Positions 1-9,989 of a DNA stretch of 64,000 nucleotides are shown one piece after another (the stretch's first letter is position 1; every line of letters starts with the position of its first letter). The notes under the pieces were generated by a model. It was not told where the DNA came from. It saw nothing but the letters and a program-made list of their open reading frames with translations, and did not search any database. This DNA is from Megamerina dolium (lineage: Eukaryota > Arthropoda > Insecta > Diptera > Megamerinidae): assembly GCA_963854835.1 (NCBI GenBank), contig OY978530.1, forward strand, positions 39,702,251-39,766,250. The letters run 5' to 3'. The position numbers and the translations under genes are program-made.

Positions 1-60
1 TATTTTAAATTTAGACATGGCGACATGGCGGTACTCCAATTTCGTAAAATTACAAATTGA

Positions 61-424
61 GTGCCGAAGCTCAGTGGTTAGTGCGTTGACCTTCTGATCT
101 GTAAGTCATCGGTTTAATCCCTGACTGAAGCATAAATTTAATACCGAATATATTTTTCTTTCGAACGGTTCCCACCTGTCGGCAAGCAATTGGCAATTCT
201 TCCGGTAGTAACAATTTACCATGGAAAAGCTTCTAGATGAGCTCTGTGACAAAGCTCAGAAGAAGTGATGTCACAAGGGTTCTGACGTTCGGAGCCGGCT
301 AAAATAAGTAGGTCCCTTCTAATACTATCTAAAATTTAACACGCACTGCAGTACTGGAGGAGAATTTCGGTCAAAGATATCGTCGGGGCTTATAAAGTGA
401 CACATATTTAATTTTTTACCATTT
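61..424 (+). mobile_element. tRNA-derived SINE, copy 1
   Basis: The 5' part reads like a tRNA gene: a pol III A-box-like stretch (GCTCAGTGGTTAG) is followed by a degenerate B box (GGTTTAATCCC) about 45 bases later. The body matches four other copies in this window, including the blocks TTTCTTTCGAACGGT and CACCTGTCGGCAAGCAATTG, and it ends near CACATATTTAATTTTTT. A SINE has no coding capacity and depends on a LINE for movement; the partner is not identifiable here. This is the most diverged of the five copies, and no target duplication could be recognised around it. Confidence 0.8.
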
Positions 425-640
425 TACAGAAGTCTTTGAAAAGCATACATATGTGCTAAGTTTCAGGTTTCTAGCACATATTATGCCAAGAATAATGCAG
501 AGAAACGAGTACAGAATCGTTGTGTTAGAACGCTGGGCGACAAACCCTAATCCAAATGACCAGTGCACTCGTTACATGCATTCTTGATCTCGTGAAAAAC
601 AATAAATCGTAGGAAATGATATATTTTAAAAGGGTTTTAT
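425..640. other. Unassigned spacer
   Basis: A short open stretch of about 34 codons starts at 484 and an AATAAA-like signal lies near 600. Nothing recognisable was found. Confidence 0.4.
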
Positions 641-1731
641 TATACCCTGCATAATGCAATATGCAAGGTATATTCATTTCGGTCAGATGTTTGTGTCCAC
701 TTGAAGAAATCTCCGGAGATATAGATATAGATATATATTCGTGATCAGCGTCGCTTAAATTTTCGATTTAACGATGTCCGTCCGTCCGTCTGTCTGTCAC
801 CTGGCTGGTTCGCACGATAACTTGAGAAAATTTCGAGCTATTTTAACGAAATTTGGCACAAGTAACCTTTGATCCAATGATACGGAGGGGATTGATATTG
901 GGCATGATCGGTCAATAGCCACGCCCACACCAAGCATTCAAAACGACTAACCTCGGAATTTTCAAAATCTTTAACATGCTATAACTCACTTAATATACCA
1001 TCTGGGACAACAAGATTTGGCAGATAGAGTTACATTACATAACCTTGCCAAAAATAGGCGAGCCACGCCTACTTGTTTCAGTAGCTCCCATACAAACTGT
1101 CTGTACTTCTTTTAAATTGAAACAGCTGTAACTTCTGTAATATTGTGTCTAGAATAACCATAATTGGCGCTTAGACTAATATTGTAGTCGGAAATAATCA
1201 GAGTGCCACGCCCACTCTTTCTTGGGGCTTCCATACAAAGTCGAGGGAATTAAACAACAACTTTTAAGCACCATAACTTATAAATCATTTAGCCTAAAAG
1301 AACGAGATTTAAGGTATAAATAAGTATACTAAGAACAACTAGACTCACAGAAAATAGACGCGCCATGCCCACTGCTGATAGTAGCCCCCATACAAAATGA
1401 CCAAATTTCTCTTAAATTGAAACAGCTGTAACTTCTACAATCTACAAGGTAAGCCACGCCAACTTTTTATATAGCTCCCATACTAAGTCTCGGAATTATC
1501 TTAGAAACCTCCTTTAAATTATCCCTTTTACAACCCTCATAACATACAAAGTACTTCGTCAAAATCAACCATATTTCGGGTGTAAATTAGTAGTATTTAT
1601 ATGCAAAAATTGTTTCTCGAAAAGTGGAAATAAAAGAAAAAGATGGATATTCGAGTAAACTTTTTATATATAAATCTACATATGCAGGGTATAATTTGGT
1701 CGGCCCCAGCCGACTGTAAGGGGATTTTTAT
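641..1731. mobile_element. Non-autonomous element with short inverted ends and internal ~145-bp repeats
   Basis: The element opens with TATACCCTGCAT (641-652), and its inverse, ATGCAGGGTATA, lies at 1682-1693. Between them CCACGCC(C)AC-type blocks recur near 917, 1060, 1205, 1364 and 1453, each followed within about 20-40 bases by a TAGCTCCCATACAAA-like block, except the first. Spacing is about 145 bases for the first units and shorter for the last. A CCGTCCGTCTGTCTGT stretch lies near 780. Beyond the right inverted end comes a small hairpin, GTCGGC-CCCA-GCCGAC. No protein is encoded. It resembles dispersed ATACCCT...AGGGTAT repeats common in higher flies; the superfamily is not assigned. Confidence 0.65.
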
Positions 1732-2480
1732 TTTAAATACATGTCTATAGATATAAACATATTAAATTTGTTAAAACATAACAATAAAAACCATAACCAA
1801 TGTATTTTCAATAACATTGTACTTTTACAAATAAATAAACATTTATTTACTTTCGTACTTTCTTTTTATTGTTTTAAACATTTTATTAATTTTAATGAAG
1901 GTATGTATGTACGTACACTTTATTTTTGTCTTCACTGAGAGATCGAGAAAACATCTGACTTTCAACTCTTTGAATGTTCAATCTGTTCCTTAATTCATTC
2001 TTTATACGTTCAGCAGCCGTGCTGGAGCACAACACCTGCACATGTACACATGCATTTAGCTAAATCATTGAACACAATATTCTCCAAGGTATTTGTTTAG
2101 TCGTTTAACCTTCACCGTGGACTTACATATTTACATATTTTCTCTCCGCAAAACAGAAAACAAATTTTAGGTTTAGCTTTTTTGTTGTTGTATCCGAGGC
2201 TTGTGTTGTTCTACGAGCAACTGAATTTTCTATCGAGTAGATTGCTAGTCTCGCCCGTAAGGATTTTTTATTGACCTTCTCTGGTCTAGATCCGCTATGT
2301 TCTGCTTGACAGGGTTACCTCATGTAGGATGTGGCTCTTCACCACGGATAGCATTCTTACGTAAGGAGTAGCTTGGTGCCTAGAGCACTGTATTCCCTGC
2401 ACCTTCGCCTGGTTTTCTTTCGAAGCCCTTAAACCTCATGCACTTAAAATGCCTAACAACAGGCTGGCTAATATCGCAAT
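1732..2480. other. AT-rich unassigned region
   Basis: There is no convincing coding sequence. The open frame at 1741-1938 is low-complexity AT-rich sequence with no family signature. Confidence 0.4.
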
Positions 2481-2735
2481 GATGGGCAAACCAACAACAA
2501 CAAGACCACCGGGAAGACCACCAAAAAGATGGCAGGAATGCTGGACGTCCACATCAAATGAAGACTGAATATTCAATTAATAGCTATAAGTGTTTATATA
2601 TGTATATGCAAGTGTATATGTGTATGTATATGTTATAGATGTAATGTATTCCTATATTGTAGTGATATTATGATGATACTGTATTTGTGTAAAAATTCAT
2701 GCTATTGCTATTGGAAATTCTCCTAAATAAAAGAA
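2481..2735 (+). mobile_element. Possible LINE 3' end
   Basis: One frame around 2500-2565 translates to a GRPPKRW-type basic motif followed by a stop. This pattern is common at the very C-terminus of LINE reverse transcriptase proteins. It is followed by a 3' UTR-like stretch ending in AATAAAAGAAGAAGA near 2706-2725. The match is short, so the call rests on motif and layout only. Confidence 0.35.
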
Positions 2736-3101
2736 GAAGAGAAGAGCTTTGTTGTTGTTTTTTGAAATTCGATGGATTTTTAATAGTTTGTATTTTAGAT
2801 GATTTCTTAAAAATTACTGCATTTCGTTAGTGTTTTGCTGTGTTAGACACTAATAGGTTTTTTGCATTGATTGCAAAATCTTCTTGTTGATAATATTTTT
2901 TTAGATTCTGTGTATCGGATTAACGGCATTAATCCGATCTGGAAACATAGACAACGGAATAAAGGCACCAATCAACGCACAGCACATAACGAGCTTCAAT
3001 ATGTAATGAGCATCAACATATACCAAGGTTCGGTACATGAGAAGCTTAGTATATGCATATTAAACTTCATGAATCTATACATATGAAGCTTCATACGATT
3101 G
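2736..3101. other. Unassigned spacer
   Basis: AT-rich sequence with a few AAGCTTCAT/ATGAAGCTT-like inverted words near 3040-3095. No gene was recognised. Confidence 0.35.
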
Positions 3102-3824
3102 CGGTTCCAAAGCTACCCGACCTAACAAAGAAAACATCAAATTTGGGAAATTTTTTTTTTATTTCTCAACATAATCTCCTTTTAGCTCTATACACTTTTC
3201 CCAGCGATATTCTATAGCTTCGATACCCTGTTTATAGTATGAACTGTCTGGCTCATTAAAATAGCCATCTACCGCAAGCTCAACCTCTTTATTGTTCGCA
3301 AATCTTCTACCACCAAGCCATTTTTTCAAATTTGGAAATAGAAAATAATCCGCAAGAGCTAAATCTGGCGAATAAGGTGCGCGCCGAAGCAATTTAAGCT
3401 TTAACTCATTGATTTTGGCAGTCGCAATAGTGGAACTGGTGTTTTTGTTCTATTGTGAGCAAACGCGGTAGCAAACGTACCGCGTACATTGGGTGGCAGC
3501 TCGTACAAATCTGCCACCCAATATTTTATGGTGGTAAACGAAAGAGCAGACTCCGCCAAAGTAGAATCCAATTCGGTTTTCATATTCGTTGGACTGAGAC
3601 CTTTCATATGAAAGTATTGAATTACATTACGGTGGCCAATTTTTTCCATGTTTTCAAATCCACTGAGGTCGTCAACTTTCGATGACTCCAAAAAAAAATA
3701 CGGAACAACGTGGCGCCTTCAAACTTAAAACATATGTTATATAAGGTTGCCACTTTTCACCAAAGTAATTTTTTTCATACTACTGTAGCCATATATATGT
3801 CAAATCGGGTAGTTCTGGGACCGT
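3102..3824 (-). mobile_element. mariner element, internally deleted
   Basis: Two minus-strand reading frames are recognisably mariner transposase. The upstream one (3401-3691) carries the N-terminal helix-turn-helix region (ELDSTLAESALSFTTIKYWV). The downstream one (3159-3392) carries the C-terminal catalytic motif SPDLALADYFLF and the terminal block ending GDYVE. The central part of the usual ~340-residue protein, including the earlier catalytic aspartates, is missing, so about 550-600 bases have been lost. The ends form imperfect inverted repeats of about 25 bases: CGGTTCCAAAGCTACCCGA at 3102-3120 against the reverse complement of 3803-3824. The copy cannot make transposase but could be mobilised in trans if its ends still bind one. 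Confidence 0.85.
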
Positions 3825-4419
3825 GAAGAAGATAATCAATAACCAGGTGAAATCTGAGACAGAAGCAAGTGACAATAAAAGTGTTATTTTCCTATATTTT
3901 TCCACTCAAAAAGGCAATTGTGTTTTATTTCTTATTTTTGCTTTGTTGTTGGTATACATTGTAATCCGTATAAAGCCGAATTGACCCAGAGACCATTCAT
4001 TGAGACAGGGAGAGAACAACCACACTAATACACTGTGTTGCGAAGTACAACAAGATAAGTATAATTGAGAGGCAACATAATATATGATATGTAGAGAGAA
4101 AAACAACAAGACAAGTATATTGGGTTCTGCAATTACGTCCGCATGCATACCGCAGTTACGACAACCAGCAGAGTGATTTTGACAACAATTACAACATCTA
4201 CACAAATATTAGAGGTCCATTCGCGTACTTTACTAGTAAAATTTCTTCATCAACACGATTTAAGAGCGTAAGAAAAATCTTCTCAAAAAATGAGAACAAA
4301 GTGAAAAAGTACGCGAACGGAAAATTTGTAAGATTTACTGGTAATTTTCAAACTCCTTTAGTTCTGTCACTTGCCAGTACCAAGAGCTGTTTTTTCTATG
4401 TTACGAACTCTTAGTAGTA
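3825..4419. other. Unassigned region with a small inverted repeat
   Basis: TTCGCGTACTTT (4220-4231) is repeated in inverse as AAAGTACGCGAA (4306-4317). A further GTACGCGAA lies beyond the copia insertion at 9254-9262. This suggests that copia landed inside a small inverted-repeat element or a local duplication. No gene was seen. Confidence 0.35.
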
Positions 4420-4424
4420 GAAAT
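4420..4424. other. copia target-site duplication (left)
   Basis: GAAAT directly precedes the 5' LTR and is repeated directly after the 3' LTR at 9166-9170. A 5-bp duplication is normal for copia-type integrases. Confidence 0.95.
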
Positions 4425-4670
4425 TGTTGGAGAAATTTCTGTAACAGGCACTAAGCATGTCGTACATATGCACACTTGCATATACCGTTCTTTTTCTATT
4501 CTCTTTTTACTCAGTTTCTTATAACTGTTTCTCATTTTTTCTGTACCAAATGGAATTCTAACATTGTTAAATGTTTTAGCAACTTATACTCTTAATAAAG
4601 CACTTGAACTAAACGGACGCTTCTTATTTTTACTGCAACATAGTGATTTTATTATTCTTGAATCCTAACA
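4425..4670 (+). repeat. copia 5' LTR
   Basis: A 246-bp repeat starts TGTTGG and ends CTAACA, with the canonical TG...CA termini. By direct reading it is identical to the 3' copy at 8920-9165. It contains an AATAAAG polyadenylation-like signal near 4595 and should supply promoter and transcript start. Identical LTRs imply a very recent insertion, because both are copied from one template. Confidence 0.97.
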
Positions 4671-4684
4671 GGTTATGGGCCCAG
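4671..4684 (+). promoter_or_regulatory. copia primer-binding site
   Basis: GGTTATGGGCCCAG follows the LTR directly. The same sequence primes Drosophila copia, where a half-molecule of initiator tRNA-Met is used (established knowledge). Confidence 0.85.
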
Positions 4685-4729
4685 GAATGCAAGAATAATT
4701 CTTTTTTTTAAAAATAGTTTTCGTGTATT

Positions 4730-7700
4730 ATGAGTGATATCGAAGTTGAGGAATTAGCAAAGATCGCGGAAAATAAAAATAATATTATTGAGGTTAATAT
4801 TGAGAAACGTGATCTCATTGATACACCGGTTTTGAAGATGGCGTCTAGTTCTGTGACTAGCTCCTCTCGCATTGAGCTGCTGTCCAAAGATAATTTCGAC
4901 ACTTGGTCCTTACAAGTAGAGGCGCTCCTCGTTAAAAACGACCTCTGGGATTATGTGAATGGCACATGCTTAATGCCAGCAGAGGAGGCTGCGAAAAATG
5001 CATGGTTAAAGCTCGACAAAAAGGCGAAGGCGGACTTGATTCTCTCTATTCAACCAGTGGAGCTTAAGCAGATTCGAGGGTGCGAGACATCGCGAGAAGT
5101 ATGGCTTAAGCTACAATCAATATACGCATCGAAAGGTCCTGCGCATAAGGCGACGCTTCTAAAGCAGCTTATGTTGCAAAAGCTTAACGAAGGTGACGAT
5201 GTGAGGGAGTATATTGCGAAGTTTTTTGATGCTGTGGATAAGCTGGAGAGTATGAATGTACCAATTAACGGAGACTTATTGTCCATCATGTTGCTATACA
5301 GTCTACCTTCGTCCTATGAAAATTTCCGATGCGCCATCGAATCCCGAGACGAATTGCCAGATGCTGAGGTGTTGAAGGTAAAGATTATTGAGGAGAGCGA
5401 GGCGCGCAAACAAGCACCTGGAAACGTAGTTGTAGCGATGACGGCTGGCCCTAGTGCTCACGCTCGTAGAAGAACTATGAGAGATAAGGGTAAGAGTACT
5501 TTTAAAGGCGGTTTTAAGTGTTTCAAGTGTGGTGCGCTGGGACATAAGGCGAATGCTTGCAATGCAAAGAAAGCAGATGGTGACTATTCTTCGAAGAAGT
5601 CCGTGCATAACGTAAACGAATCTTACGCTGCGTGTTATAATGCCTCGATAGAGGAGGCGTGTGCCGTCAATACAGCACGTGTGAAGCGCATGTGGATTCT
5701 TGACAGTGGATGTACTGTGCATTTATGTGGCGATGTTAATACCTTCACGAATATTCAAAATGCGTCTCAGGCAAGACTGAATCTTGCAAGTCAGGCTTCT
5801 GCAGATGTCAGAGGCCAAGGAGCAGTTTATTTATCCGTGGCTGGTTGTAATGGGCCAGAGCAGATTAAATTTGAAAATACACTATTTGTTCCTGATTTGC
5901 GCACTAACCTTATTTCGGTGGCCAAAATCACCGACAAAGGGCATAAGGTGACATTTTTCAAAGATGGCGCTTATGTGAGCGATGAAAATGGAAATACAAC
6001 ACTGATCGCAGATCGAAAAAGGGACTTGTACTACGTGCGCGAGAGCAGTGAGTGTGCTGCGGCCCAAGTGCAGTGCTCCGAACTGTTGAAGTGGCACTGG
6101 CGTTTGGGACATCTGAACGGAAAAGATTTAACCAGAGCAATACGCGATGGAGTGCTGCCTGCAACAGCTTTTGCCGATGCTAAAGAGCTAGCAAGCTGTG
6201 AGGTTTGTTTAAGAGCAAAAATGACTGCATTACCATTTAAGAAAGGACGCCAACCGTGCTGTGAGCTGCTGAAGATTGTGCATTCTGACGTGGTTGGTCC
6301 ATTTAGGGAAGAATCATCCTGTCGCGCAAAATATTTTGTGACTTTCATTGATGACAGCACCAGGTGGTGCGAAGTGTACTTTTTGCGTCAAAAGTCTGGC
6401 GTTTTTGAGGCTTTTAAGCTGTATAAGCAACACATTGAGAGGCAAACAGGCCAGAAAATAAAATTCCTGCAAAGCGATAACGGTCGTGAGTATAGTAATA
6501 ATGTTTTTGATCAGTATCTTTCAGATAATGGCATCACTAGAAGACTGAGCATTCCCCGTACTCCAGAGCAAAACGGAGTTTCGGAGCGCATGAATCGCAC
6601 ACTTTTGGACATGGCGAGGTGTCTTCTATTACAATCTGGATTGGGCGCATCTTTCTGCTCAGAGGCCATAGCTACCGCCAGCTACATACGAAATAGATGC
6701 CCCACAAGTGTTTTAAGCTGGAAGACTCCGTATGAAAAATTACATAGAGAAAAGCCGGAGTTAAATTACTTCAGAATTTTTGGGTCCAAGGTAATGGTTC
6801 TTGACAAGATTCCTGGAAAGTCAAAGCTGGCGCCTAGAGCTGTTGAAGGTGTATTCGTCGGATATCCGAGGGACAGGAAGGGTTACCGAATATGGGTTCC
6901 TAGCAAGCATCAATTCATATGTGCACGAGATGTCAAGTTTTTGGAAATGGCTCAACAAAAATTACCAGACTCCACCACTATTGAAGAATTTTTGTTGCCG
7001 CACGATCTAGACGAAGATATGCATAACGATTCGAATAACCGCAGATTTGTCGAATTTTCTCCTTGCAATCAGAGTAGTGAGAGAGAGCTTAGTTCGGAGG
7101 TTTGTGAGAGCGTACAAGAAGAAGCAATCCGAGCTCCTGGTAGGCCAAAGTTACTGCGCACTGGAGGCAGAGGGCGTCCCCGTAGAATTTTTCTTCGCTC
7201 ACGCACAGTAACTGTAGAAAGAGAAAATGAGCCGCGTACAGAGTCAGAAGGCGAATCTGATGACATTGATGATGATGTTTTTGCTGGTGTGGCAGAAATT
7301 GAGTTGCGAAGTGCTTTGAAGGGGCCCGCATGTGAAGAGTGGAAAGACGCAATTGAGTCAGAAGTGACGAGTCTTCTTCATAATGATACGTTTGATATTG
7401 TACAGAGCGAGAATAACGAGAGCCTCGTGGGTTGCCGATTCGTACTCACGAACAAGTATGGAGCGGGAGGTAAAATTGAGCGACGTAAAGCCCGCCTTGT
7501 AGCTAAAGGCTACAGCCAGAAGTATGGTGTCAATTACCATCAAACGTTCGCGCCAGTTGCTAGGTTGGACACATTAAGGCTAATGTTGGCTTTAGCAATG
7601 CAGTTTGATATGAAGATATGGCAATTTGATGTTGTGACGGCATATTTAAATAGTTCTTTGGATGAAGATGTTTTTATGAAAGTACCGGAGACTTTGAATG

Positions 7701-8896
7701 AGATGTTGGAACGTATTGTTTTAAAGCAAGGTGAGAATACTCATATTGGCGACCGAGCCAGCAGGATGTTGCGTGATTTGCAGGATGGCACCAGCGTGTG
7801 TAAGCTGAAGAAAGCTTTATACGGTCTAAAACAGGCTGGGCGTCAATGGAATATTAAACTAACTGCAAAACTTATGGAGATAGGTCTCACACCTACTAAA
7901 AATGAGCCATGCCTCTTTTATGGTACGCTTAATAATAACTTTATTTTGCTGTTGGTATACGTAGACGATCTGCTGATAGCATCGCGCAGTACGAAAAGCA
8001 TTCAAAGCATTAAACATCATTTAATGAGTGAGTTCCAAATAAAAGATTTGGGTCAAGCAAAGTATTGCCTCGGTTTAGAAATTAATCAAAACGAAGAGAC
8101 CATTGAACTAAAGCAAGCTGGTTACATAGTAGAACTGCTAAAGCAATATGGAATGGAAGATTGCAACCCTGTCGTAACTCCGTCAGAAATTAAACTGAAT
8201 TGTAATACTGCTGTTGATAAACCATGTGAAGGTCAGCCATACAGAGAGTTGATAGGCGGTTTAATGTATTTGTCAGTAGCCACAAGGCCTGATATTGCCA
8301 ACACAGTCGCAAGACTAGCTCAGTTTGTAAACAACCCGTCTATAAGCCATTGGACAGCTGCTAAAAGAGTTTTGAGATATTTAGCTGGCACTGCAAAAAG
8401 AGGATTGGTGTATAGAAAAACTAAAAGTCCTTTAGTGGGCTACTCTGATGCCGACTGGGGCGGTTGCACCATAGATCGACGTTCTTATACGGGATATATT
8501 TTTTTGCTCAGCGGTGCTGCCGTGGCATGGAAATCTCAAAAACAGCGCACAGTCGCTTTGTCTTCCACTGAGGCTGAATACATCAGCTTAGCCGAAGCTG
8601 CAAAAGAAGCCCTTTACTTAAGAAGCCTTTTGAACGAGCTCAGCTTGCAAGAGTTTGCTAGTACAACTATATTCGTCGATAATCACGGAGCGCAATATTT
8701 AGCAAGTAATCCTGTTTTTCATGCTCGCACCAAACACATCGACATTAAACATCACTTCGTTCGTGAATCGGTTGGTGCTGGGATGTTTGCTTTGAAGCAC
8801 GTATCTTCACAAGAAATGATTGCCGATGTTATGACGAAAGCTTTAGTAAAAACTCTTCATGAAAAGTGCCTATTTGGCATGGGATTTTCTACTTGA
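4730..8896 (+). CDS. copia Gag-Pol polyprotein
   Basis: A single uninterrupted frame of 1388 codons encodes the whole polyprotein, as in Drosophila copia. In order: a Gag region (about residues 45-230); a CX2CX4HX4C zinc knuckle at about 264-277; an aspartic protease with DSGC at 325; an integrase with an HHCC zinc region at about 456-493 and catalytic D520, D583 and E619, the last two separated by exactly 35 residues; a reverse transcriptase with YVDD at 1077; and an RNase H with SSTEAEY near 1278. No frameshift, stop or missing catalytic residue was seen. Gag should assemble particles in which Pol copies the RNA before integration. The start at 4730 is the first ATG of the frame. With identical LTRs and a perfect target duplication this is a strong candidate for an active element. 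Confidence 0.97.
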   Translation: MSDIEVEELAKIAENKNNIIEVNIEKRDLIDTPVLKMASSSVTSSSRIELLSKDNFDTWSLQVEALLVKNDLWDYVNGTCLMPAEEAAKNAWLKLDKKAKADLILSIQPVELKQIRGCETSREVWLKLQSIYASKGPAHKATLLKQLMLQKLNEGDDVREYIAKFFDAVDKLESMNVPINGDLLSIMLLYSLPSSYENFRCAIESRDELPDAEVLKVKIIEESEARKQAPGNVVVAMTAGPSAHARRRTMRDKGKSTFKGGFKCFKCGALGHKANACNAKKADGDYSSKKSVHNVNESYAACYNASIEEACAVNTARVKRMWILDSGCTVHLCGDVNTFTNIQNASQARLNLASQASADVRGQGAVYLSVAGCNGPEQIKFENTLFVPDLRTNLISVAKITDKGHKVTFFKDGAYVSDENGNTTLIADRKRDLYYVRESSECAAAQVQCSELLKWHWRLGHLNGKDLTRAIRDGVLPATAFADAKELASCEVCLRAKMTALPFKKGRQPCCELLKIVHSDVVGPFREESSCRAKYFVTFIDDSTRWCEVYFLRQKSGVFEAFKLYKQHIERQTGQKIKFLQSDNGREYSNNVFDQYLSDNGITRRLSIPRTPEQNGVSERMNRTLLDMARCLLLQSGLGASFCSEAIATASYIRNRCPTSVLSWKTPYEKLHREKPELNYFRIFGSKVMVLDKIPGKSKLAPRAVEGVFVGYPRDRKGYRIWVPSKHQFICARDVKFLEMAQQKLPDSTTIEEFLLPHDLDEDMHNDSNNRRFVEFSPCNQSSERELSSEVCESVQEEAIRAPGRPKLLRTGGRGRPRRIFLRSRTVTVERENEPRTESEGESDDIDDDVFAGVAEIELRSALKGPACEEWKDAIESEVTSLLHNDTFDIVQSENNESLVGCRFVLTNKYGAGGKIERRKARLVAKGYSQKYGVNYHQTFAPVARLDTLRLMLALAMQFDMKIWQFDVVTAYLNSSLDEDVFMKVPETLNEMLERIVLKQGENTHIGDRASRMLRDLQDGTSVCKLKKALYGLKQAGRQWNIKLTAKLMEIGLTPTKNEPCLFYGTLNNNFILLLVYVDDLLIASRSTKSIQSIKHHLMSEFQIKDLGQAKYCLGLEINQNEETIELKQAGYIVELLKQYGMEDCNPVVTPSEIKLNCNTAVDKPCEGQPYRELIGGLMYLSVATRPDIANTVARLAQFVNNPSISHWTAAKRVLRYLAGTAKRGLVYRKTKSPLVGYSDADWGGCTIDRRSYTGYIFLLSGAAVAWKSQKQRTVALSSTEAEYISLAEAAKEALYLRSLLNELSLQEFASTTIFVDNHGAQYLASNPVFHARTKHIDIKHHFVRESVGAGMFALKHVSSQEMIADVMTKALVKTLHEKCLFGMGFST

Positions 8897-8907
8897 ACGA
8901 CCTGCCT

Positions 8908-8919
8908 ATTGAGAGGGCG
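8908..8919 (+). promoter_or_regulatory. copia polypurine tract
   Basis: A purine-rich stretch, TTGAGAGGGCG, ends directly before the 3' LTR, where plus-strand DNA synthesis is expected to start. Confidence 0.75.
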
Positions 8920-9165
8920 TGTTGGAGAAATTTCTGTAACAGGCACTAAGCATGTCGTACATATGCACACTTGCATATACCGTTCTTTTTCTATTCTCTT
9001 TTTACTCAGTTTCTTATAACTGTTTCTCATTTTTTCTGTACCAAATGGAATTCTAACATTGTTAAATGTTTTAGCAACTTATACTCTTAATAAAGCACTT
9101 GAACTAAACGGACGCTTCTTATTTTTACTGCAACATAGTGATTTTATTATTCTTGAATCCTAACA
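8920..9165 (+). repeat. copia 3' LTR
   Basis: 246 bp, identical by reading to the 5' LTR, and followed by the second GAAAT target copy (9166-9170). Confidence 0.97.
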
Positions 9166-9170
9166 GAAAT

Positions 9171-9989
9171 ATTACCAATAAAAATTTGCAAGAATTATCA
9201 CAGAGAGAAAATAATTTCCTCTCTAAATTTTCCCTCTTTTACTGATTTTTGGCGTACGCGAACACATTTCCAGTAAGAAGTAGTAAAAGAGTTGAGAAAA
9301 AAGGCGATAAAGGCGGCAAGTTGGCAAAGCGGCAAAACAGTTGGAATGGCTCTGAGCGAGTGGTTGTTTGATCGAAGTATAACGATATAATAATAGTAAG
9401 AAATGGCGTAACAGTGATAACAATAACAAATAAATAACAAATCGTCTCAAATCAGAACAAGAAATGCATAAATCCAATCATTATTGTTGTCTTCGATTGC
9501 CTTGTTGATTTCTGCGATCGTTGGTACAGTTCGCATAGCGGAATTCAACGTATTGTCAATTCTCAAGTTCCGTTAGCCTGCTGGCGCAAAGATTCAGCGA
9601 TAAGAATTGTACTTAGAGAGATTGAATAGGGAAAAAGTTTTCCTGGAGAATTTATGAACATGCATGTTGAGAAAGAGTAAACGATCCTATTGGGAATTTA
9701 ATGTGATTCTAGAAATAGTCTAAGAGATAGTGAGCTTAAAGAGAAAGATGAAGGCGAATATTAGAACAAAAATGGAAACATATTCGAGAAAATGATATAG
9801 AATTTGACAGGAAGGAATAAAATTAACAGTTGTATGTTGGACATTAACCGCCTTTCTCGAAAGAGAAAGAACTCGAAGCGAATCTGAACCGTGAGACAGA
9901 CAAGTGTCAACGTATGAAAACAAAGTACCGACATTATGTATGATTTAATTTTTCTTGACAGATTTGCGAAAGGATAAGAGCGACACAGC
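9171..9989. other. Unassigned region, possibly 5' part of the BEL relic
   Basis: AT-rich sequence with no recognised protein. It lies just upstream of BEL-type reverse transcriptase remains and may hold that element's decayed leader or gag, but no motif supports this. Confidence 0.35.

Noticed and set aside
1741..1938. 65-codon ORF starting MSIDINILNLL
   Set aside because: It is AT-driven Asn/Ile/Phe/Lys-rich composition with no family signal or gene context.
4708..7543. Antisense and alternate-frame ORFs of 60-139 codons across the copia coding region
   Set aside because: They are shadows of the 1388-codon Gag-Pol frame, with no independent motif or start context.
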